This document shows positions 62,393-64,000 of a stretch of 64,000 nt of DNA, piece by piece. The position numbers and the translations under genes were made by a program. The stretch is from positions 3,928,175 to 3,992,174 of the forward strand of contig NC_092031.1 in the NCBI RefSeq assembly GCF_042242105.1, written 5' to 3'. Numbering within the stretch: the stretch's first letter is position 1; the number at the start of each line of letters is the position of its first letter. Source of the stretch: Pempheris klunzingeri (taxonomy: Eukaryota; Chordata; Actinopteri; Acropomatiformes; Pempheridae). The notes beneath the pieces are model-generated. The model was given only the letters and a program-made list of their open reading frames with translations, was not told where the DNA came from and did no database searches.

Positions 62393-63808
62393 ATATCCTT
62401 TCTTTACAGCTGGACGTCCAAACCTTGTCTGACACCTGATGTGTGTAGTAATAATGATGATAATAATAATAAGACAAACATTAACTGAACATTATGCCAC
62501 TGTGCATATTTCTGTGTGTGTTGAATGACTTGAATGAATGAATGTGATTGATTATGACCTCGTCCTATGTGTTTTGACCTTAACCCCGTCCTCCACATGG
62601 TTGAATTTTGTGTCCACATTAATGATCTTGCTCAACTGTTACTCTCTGGGCATGTACCAGCCCTGTGGAGAGACCAGTCCCCACCTAGAAGTTAGTGTGA
62701 CCCAGACACTCTTACATCACCTGTATCATGAATGAACAGTTTAAATGCAATTAGCAGCTGTGATTTTCCTGTATCACCGTTCTTACAATCTTATCCTGCC
62801 AGGTGCTGGAGCACGTCATCTTCGGCTACTTCGTAATCGAAATGCTGATCAAGATGGTATCCCTGGGAGTCTTTGGCTACATCAGGAACAACTGGAATAA
62901 GTTGGACTTCTTGATCATCTGTGCAGAGTTAGTGTCGCACCGTGCTTTTCGCTCATGCCGGCAAATTGCTCTGTTTTCCCTCTCAGCTACAGATATACAA
63001 TTATACAATATTTTCGCTTTAGGAAAATACTTAAGTCTCTGTATATTTTTGTAAATGTAAGCACACAGAATTAAACTGTCTCCTGCCCCCACAGATTGTT
63101 GAATTTCTACCTGGTTTCTCTCGGCATCCACCTGCCTTTCTGTCAGGTTCTCAGGCCACAGCGACTGATCGGCAGAGTGCCAAGTAAGGAACTGGACAAT
63201 TAGCATGTTAGAACTAAGGCTCTGACTGATTTGCTTTGATGAATAGTTAACTCACACTTTATTTACTGCTGGTCTTAATTGTGATTTTGCTTAATTCAAT
63301 TTTATGGTGGCTTTAACCCACATGTATTATTAAAGCATCTGTTTTGATCGTGTTTACTGATGTTTTATCTTTTTACCATCCATGAAGTGTTTGTGGCTTC
63401 GATTTCCATAGAAGCTTATTTGTTGTGCAGCACATTGTGCTTTCAACTGGAACGAACGTGTCTTATAAAAAATGTTTTGCTTTTTGCTTTTTGCTATGCT
63501 AAATGTGTGTGAATTCAAACAAACCTTTCCTCTGCAGGGCCAGGGTCAGACAAATATTATTAACCACCAGACTGTAGATTCTAAGCTTACAAGGTCAATA
63601 GAGTTTGAAAGAAGGTCAACTGTCTACCATGTATGTTCTTCTCTGTAGGTTTGCGAAAACTTGCGGAACTCCTCTACGACATTCTGCCCATGCTGGCAAA
63701 CGTCCTCCTCCTCTACATGTTAATCATCCACGTCTTCGCCGTTGTGGGAGTCCAGCTGTGGGCGGGGAAGCTGCTGAACCGCTGCTTCCTGGGAGAAGAC
63801 ATACCCAC
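62223..63808 (+). CDS. T-type (Cav3)-like calcium channel alpha-1 subunit, 5' part, divergent; cut by window end
   Basis: This is a plasma-membrane four-domain voltage-gated channel pore subunit. Only the N-terminus and domain I from S1 to just past S5 are in the window. Exons are 62223-62392, 62597-62690, 62803-62927, 63095-63183 and 63649-63808; they keep frame for 212 residues. T-type hallmarks are [14 protein letters not shown] before S1, [13 protein letters not shown] in S1, [13 protein letters not shown] in S2, [10 protein letters not shown] in S3, and [15 protein letters not shown] after S5. The first intron is AT-AC. S4 reads [17 protein letters not shown], whereas Cav3 channels have VRTVRVLRPL(K/R)AINRVPS, so the two outer arginines are replaced by Pro144 and Gln147. 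The start codon is the only in-frame ATG seen. It could be a cacna1g-related paralogue; subtype is not assignable from this fragment. Intact frame over five exons argues against a pseudogene. Confidence 0.87.
62393..62596 (+). other. U12-type AT-AC intron
   Basis: The 204-base intron starts ATATCCTTT, the exact minor-class donor consensus, and ends CTCCAC. A branch-site match TGACCTTAAC ends at 62584, with the branch A about 13 bases before the 3' end. Removing it joins CC and A into Pro57 followed by Trp58, restoring the conserved C-x-P-W junction of T-type channels. Minor AT-AC introns at this kind of position are known in voltage-gated channel genes. Confidence 0.93.
62597..62690 (+). CDS. 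Channel exon 2 (domain I S1)
   Basis: The exon encodes the last base of Pro57 and residues 58-88, [20 protein letters not shown] onward. The donor is GTTAGT at 62691. Confidence 0.9.
62803..62927 (+). CDS. Channel exon 3 (domain I S2-S3)
   Basis: The exon encodes residues 89-129, [20 protein letters not shown] through [11 protein letters not shown]. The acidic and lysine residues of S2 and the S3 aspartate are kept. The donor is GTTAGT at 62928. Confidence 0.92.
63095..63183 (+). CDS. Channel exon 4 (domain I S3-S4, reduced gating charge)
   Basis: The exon encodes residues 130-159. The S4 part keeps Arg150, Arg153 and Arg157 but has Pro144 and Gln147 where Cav3 channels carry the two outermost arginines. 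The acceptor CCCCCACAG and donor GTAAGG are good, so the boundaries are unlikely to be wrong. Confidence 0.9.
63649..63808 (+). CDS. Channel exon 5 (S4-S5 linker, S5)
   Basis: The exon encodes residues 160-212, [20 protein letters not shown] through [15 protein letters not shown]. The last motif is a Cav3 signature. The donor is GTAAGG at 63809; later exons lie beyond the window. Confidence 0.93.
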
Positions 63809-64000
63809 GTAAGGTTATTCCTCGGGCTGCTCTTCCAGCGTTCGCATTTTTTCCAGTTCTGTTCGAGATGGAAGATTGATTGGATGCTTAGTGTTTGCTA
63901 TAGTGTTTTTGTATTAAAAATAACATGGCGAGTGAATCAGTCATCTTAATCCCCATAAATTAATAATGTGTTAATTGACTAATTGATTAATTGACTAACT
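63809..64000 (+). other. Channel intron 5, start
   Basis: The intron sequence runs to the window edge with no exon seen. The gene continues to the right. Confidence 0.8.

Noticed and set aside
62393..62411. CTTTACAG near 62411 as an acceptor for a GT-AG intron
   Set aside because: No sensible upstream GT donor keeps the T-type frame, and the sequence after it encodes nothing channel-like.
62223..62432. Reading the first channel exon through to a stop as a 69-residue protein
   Set aside because: This ignores the AT-AC intron. Splicing at 62393/62597 restores the conserved C-x-P-W junction and a long frame.

Overview
The window comes from a ray-finned fish nuclear genome, most likely a teleost. 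The evidence is vertebrate genes split by many GT-AG introns, frequent CA/GT microsatellites, fish-type LINE fragments and small DNA transposons, and three genes that read as clear orthologues or relatives of vertebrate proteins. All three genes lie on the + strand. I saw no bacterial, viral, CRISPR, rRNA or tRNA feature.

Region 1 (about 585-28005) is a thyroid hormone receptor alpha gene (thra; the teleost thraa/thrab paralogue is not resolved). Eight coding exons join in frame into a complete 409-residue receptor. Intron 1 (about 11.5 kb) and intron 5 (about 6.5 kb) are long. Intron 1 carries LINE debris and a possible solo LTR, and intron 4 carries a long TAC-type repeat tract. The 5' leader just before the start codon holds short upstream ORFs, one of which ends on the base before the thra ATG.

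Region 2 (about 28006-49200) is about 21 kb in which I recognise no host protein gene. It holds any thra 3'UTR, CA/GT repeats, LINE remnants and three small elements with terminal inverted repeats (33688-34295, 44565-44800, 46727-47048). The 44565-44800 element has perfect 26-bp ends.

Region 3 (49225-58539) is a compact dhx8 gene: 23 coding exons, 1240 residues, the Prp22-type DEAH helicase that releases mRNA from the spliceosome. A CCAAT/ETS-type promoter region lies just upstream.

Region 4 (62223 to the right edge) is the 5' part of a Cav3 (T-type)-like calcium channel alpha-1 gene, cut by the window end. Five exons cover the N-terminus and domain I from S1 to just past S5. Its first coding intron has every hallmark of a U12-type AT-AC intron. 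Its domain I S4 segment appears to lack the two outermost gating arginines. This divergent channel is the most interesting object in the window.

The three genes do not form an operon or a known joint pathway. Their co-linearity matches human 17q21, where THRA, DHX8 and CACNA1G all lie. I did not find a convincing new biological system; the channel and the 5' leader of thra are the best leads.
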